Part shown: in pieces, positions 4,788 through 5,878 of the stretch
Layout of the letters: every line of letters starts with the position of its first letter
Position numbering within the stretch: the first letter of the stretch is position 1
Assembly: GCA_958413765.1 (NCBI GenBank)
Contig: CATYVH010000057.1
Location: 1 to 5,878 of the forward strand
Direction: 5' to 3'
Source of the DNA: an uncultured Collinsella sp.
Lineage (GTDB): Bacteria; Actinomycetota; Coriobacteriia; Coriobacteriales; Coriobacteriaceae
Length of the DNA stretch: 5,878 nt
The notes under the pieces: model-generated
Databases searched by the model: none
What the model was told of the DNA's origin: nothing
The model's input: the letters and a program-made list of their open reading frames with translations, nothing else
Made by a program: the position numbers and the translations under genes

Positions 4788-5849
4788 CTATTCAATCATG
4801 CCGCGCTCGAGCGTACCGAGCGCCGCGCGGGCGTCCCATGCTGCAATGCGCTTCTCGGTCTTCCACGTTTGGAAGAACCAACCGGCAGCCGGCGCAAACG
4901 AAGCCAGCTGGTTGGCGATAAACACGCGCTCGTAGGCATTGCGGCCCTCGGGCGTAACCGACGAGTTGGCAAAGATCGCCGCGCCCGACCATTCGCCCAC
5001 CAGCACGGGGAACCCAGTCGAAATCGCCTCTTTAAGCTCGCGCTTGTTGCGCGAAATCGCCGTCGTCAGCCCGCGGGGGCTCGTGATGTCGAGCGCATGT
5101 TCGTCGCGGTAATGGTACAGGTGAAGGTCCATGTAGACGTTCTTGTACTTAGCGCCGCGCATAAAATGCTTCCACTCGCTGGGATGCCCCGAAGACGAGA
5201 AGACGACGATCTTATCCTCGGGCATATACGAACGGACGAGCTCGTAGGCATCGCGGTAGAAATTGCGCAGGTAGTGAGCAGGAATGCCATCCGTCATGGT
5301 GAAGAGGCTCTTACGGACACTCATCTGCGGCGTATCCAGCAGCTCAATGCCCAGCAGGCTCTCGGCCTCGCCGTAACGCTCGGCCAAGCGCTCGAGCACG
5401 TCAAGTGCGACATGGCGGCCGTTAGTGGACGAATGCCACTCGGCAACAGCCTCCGGCGTGGCGGGCGAATCGTTGGAATCGCCCTGGCCACCGGGCACAG
5501 TCGCCAGGTCAAGCAGCACGCGAATGTTGTACTTGGCAGCCCACTCAATCGCGCGGTCGATGTAATCGACAACCGAGATGTAGGAGGCATCGGACTCCTG
5601 TGAGCCAAAGGCATACCAAGGCACCGGCAGGCGCACGGCGTTGAGGCCGATCTGCGCCATGCGACGGAAATCATCCTCGCTCACAAACGTCTCGTAATGA
5701 CGGCGCATGCGCTCGTTATAGGCGGCGGTGCCCATTGCCTCCTGCAGCTCGGCTGCGTTGGATGCACCGGTCGCCGCGTACAGCGACGGGGTCACCCAAG
5801 GCTCGGGAATAAACCAGCCAGAGAGATTAACGCCGAGTATCCTCTCCAT
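4788..5849 (-). CDS. GH5-family (exo-beta-1,3-glucanase-like) protein with altered catalytic motif
   Basis: The 353-residue TIM-barrel protein resembles the fungal and bacterial exo-1,3-beta-glucanase branch of glycoside hydrolase family 5. Landmarks: GVNLSGWFIPEPWVTPSLY (6-24; relatives read GVNLGGW..EPW.TPSLF), GLNAVRLPV with the conserved Arg73 (68-76), LDLATVPGGQ (113-122), LLGIELLDTP (165-174), DLHLYHY with His243 and Tyr245 (241-247), VGEWSGA with nucleophile Glu286 (284-290), and GWFFQTWKTE (323-332). Two expected active-site residues are missing: the acid/base Glu of NEP is Thr173 (motif DTP), and the His of the usual DLHG is Ala116. There is no signal peptide or membrane segment; the barrel starts almost at residue 1, so it should be cytoplasmic. 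ATG at 5849 is preferred over an adjacent GTG at 5852 because a G-rich Shine-Dalgarno lies 5 nt from the ATG. It is the gene before rsmI. The fold is secure, but activity and substrate are uncertain and it may not be a hydrolase. Confidence 0.85.
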   Translation of the reverse strand: MERILGVNLSGWFIPEPWVTPSLYAATGASNAAELQEAMGTAAYNERMRRHYETFVSEDDFRRMAQIGLNAVRLPVPWYAFGSQESDASYISVVDYIDRAIEWAAKYNIRVLLDLATVPGGQGDSNDSPATPEAVAEWHSSTNGRHVALDVLERLAERYGEAESLLGIELLDTPQMSVRKSLFTMTDGIPAHYLRNFYRDAYELVRSYMPEDKIVVFSSSGHPSEWKHFMRGAKYKNVYMDLHLYHYRDEHALDITSPRGLTTAISRNKRELKEAISTGFPVLVGEWSGAAIFANSSVTPEGRNAYERVFIANQLASFAPAAGWFFQTWKTEKRIAAWDARAALGTLERGMIE

Positions 5850-5854
5850 CACTG

Positions 5855-5861
5855 CCCCCTT
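5855..5861 (-). promoter_or_regulatory. Ribosome binding site that sets the GH5 start
   Basis: AAGGGGG on the minus strand, 5 nt before the ATG at 5849 and only 2 nt before the alternative GTG at 5852. The spacing favours the ATG. The remaining bases to the window edge show no promoter, and a TGA (5851-5849) shares one base with this ATG, so an upstream gene may end here. Confidence 0.55.
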
Positions 5862-5878
5862 CGGATCGTGCAGGCCGA

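Noticed and set aside
4761..5603. 280-codon plus-strand open frame
   Set aside because: It is the antisense shadow of the GH5 gene, whose motifs are clear on the minus strand.
5850..5852. GTG start for the GH5 gene one codon upstream of the ATG
   Set aside because: It would be only 2 nt from the Shine-Dalgarno, too close; the ATG at 5849 has normal spacing.
1..5878. CRISPR array, insertion sequence or prophage genes
   Set aside because: There is no set of regularly spaced short repeats, no transposase or integrase frame and no phage protein. The single 55-nt pair at the left edge is explained by the tRNA duplication.

Overview
The window looks like chromosomal DNA from a GC-rich gut Actinomycetota. 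The Coriobacteriia (Collinsella-like) are the best guess, inferred from base composition, protein flavour and the set of housekeeping genes; no marker here proves the genus. Every gene I accept is on the minus strand, so transcription runs from high to low coordinates. The many long plus-strand reading frames are antisense shadows.

Reading in the direction of transcription: (1) 5849-4788 is a cytoplasmic protein of the GH5 (exo-beta-1,3-glucanase-like) fold. The catalytic acid/base motif has changed from NEP to DTP and the usual active-site His is also gone. (2) 4781-3903 is rsmI (16S rRNA C1402 2'-O-methyltransferase), 6 nt after the GH5 stop. (3) 3833-2232 is metG (methionyl-tRNA synthetase), followed by a strong intrinsic terminator at 2192-2156. 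(4) 2124-1264 is rsmA/ksgA (16S rRNA A1518/A1519 dimethyltransferase). It overlaps (5) tatD (1274-357) by 11 nt. (6) A tRNA-Leu(CAG) gene lies at 313-227, with its own candidate promoter starting 3 nt past the tatD stop codon and its own terminator.

The last 226 bases of the window in transcription order (226-1) hold no protein gene. The tRNA terminator plus the last 18 nt of the tRNA are duplicated exactly (190-244 and 1-55). The two copies are separated by 134 nt of hairpin-rich, GC-rich sequence that contains an inverted copy of the tRNA T-arm. This looks like a tRNA-associated repeat or rearrangement.

Functionally this is a translation and RNA-maintenance neighbourhood: two 16S rRNA methyltransferases, one aminoacyl-tRNA synthetase, a TatD nuclease and a tRNA. 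The GH5 protein is the outlier. The two points most worth following are the altered GH5 active site and the duplicated tRNA 3' end with its hairpin spacer. I see no CRISPR array, transposase, phage gene or toxin-antitoxin pair.
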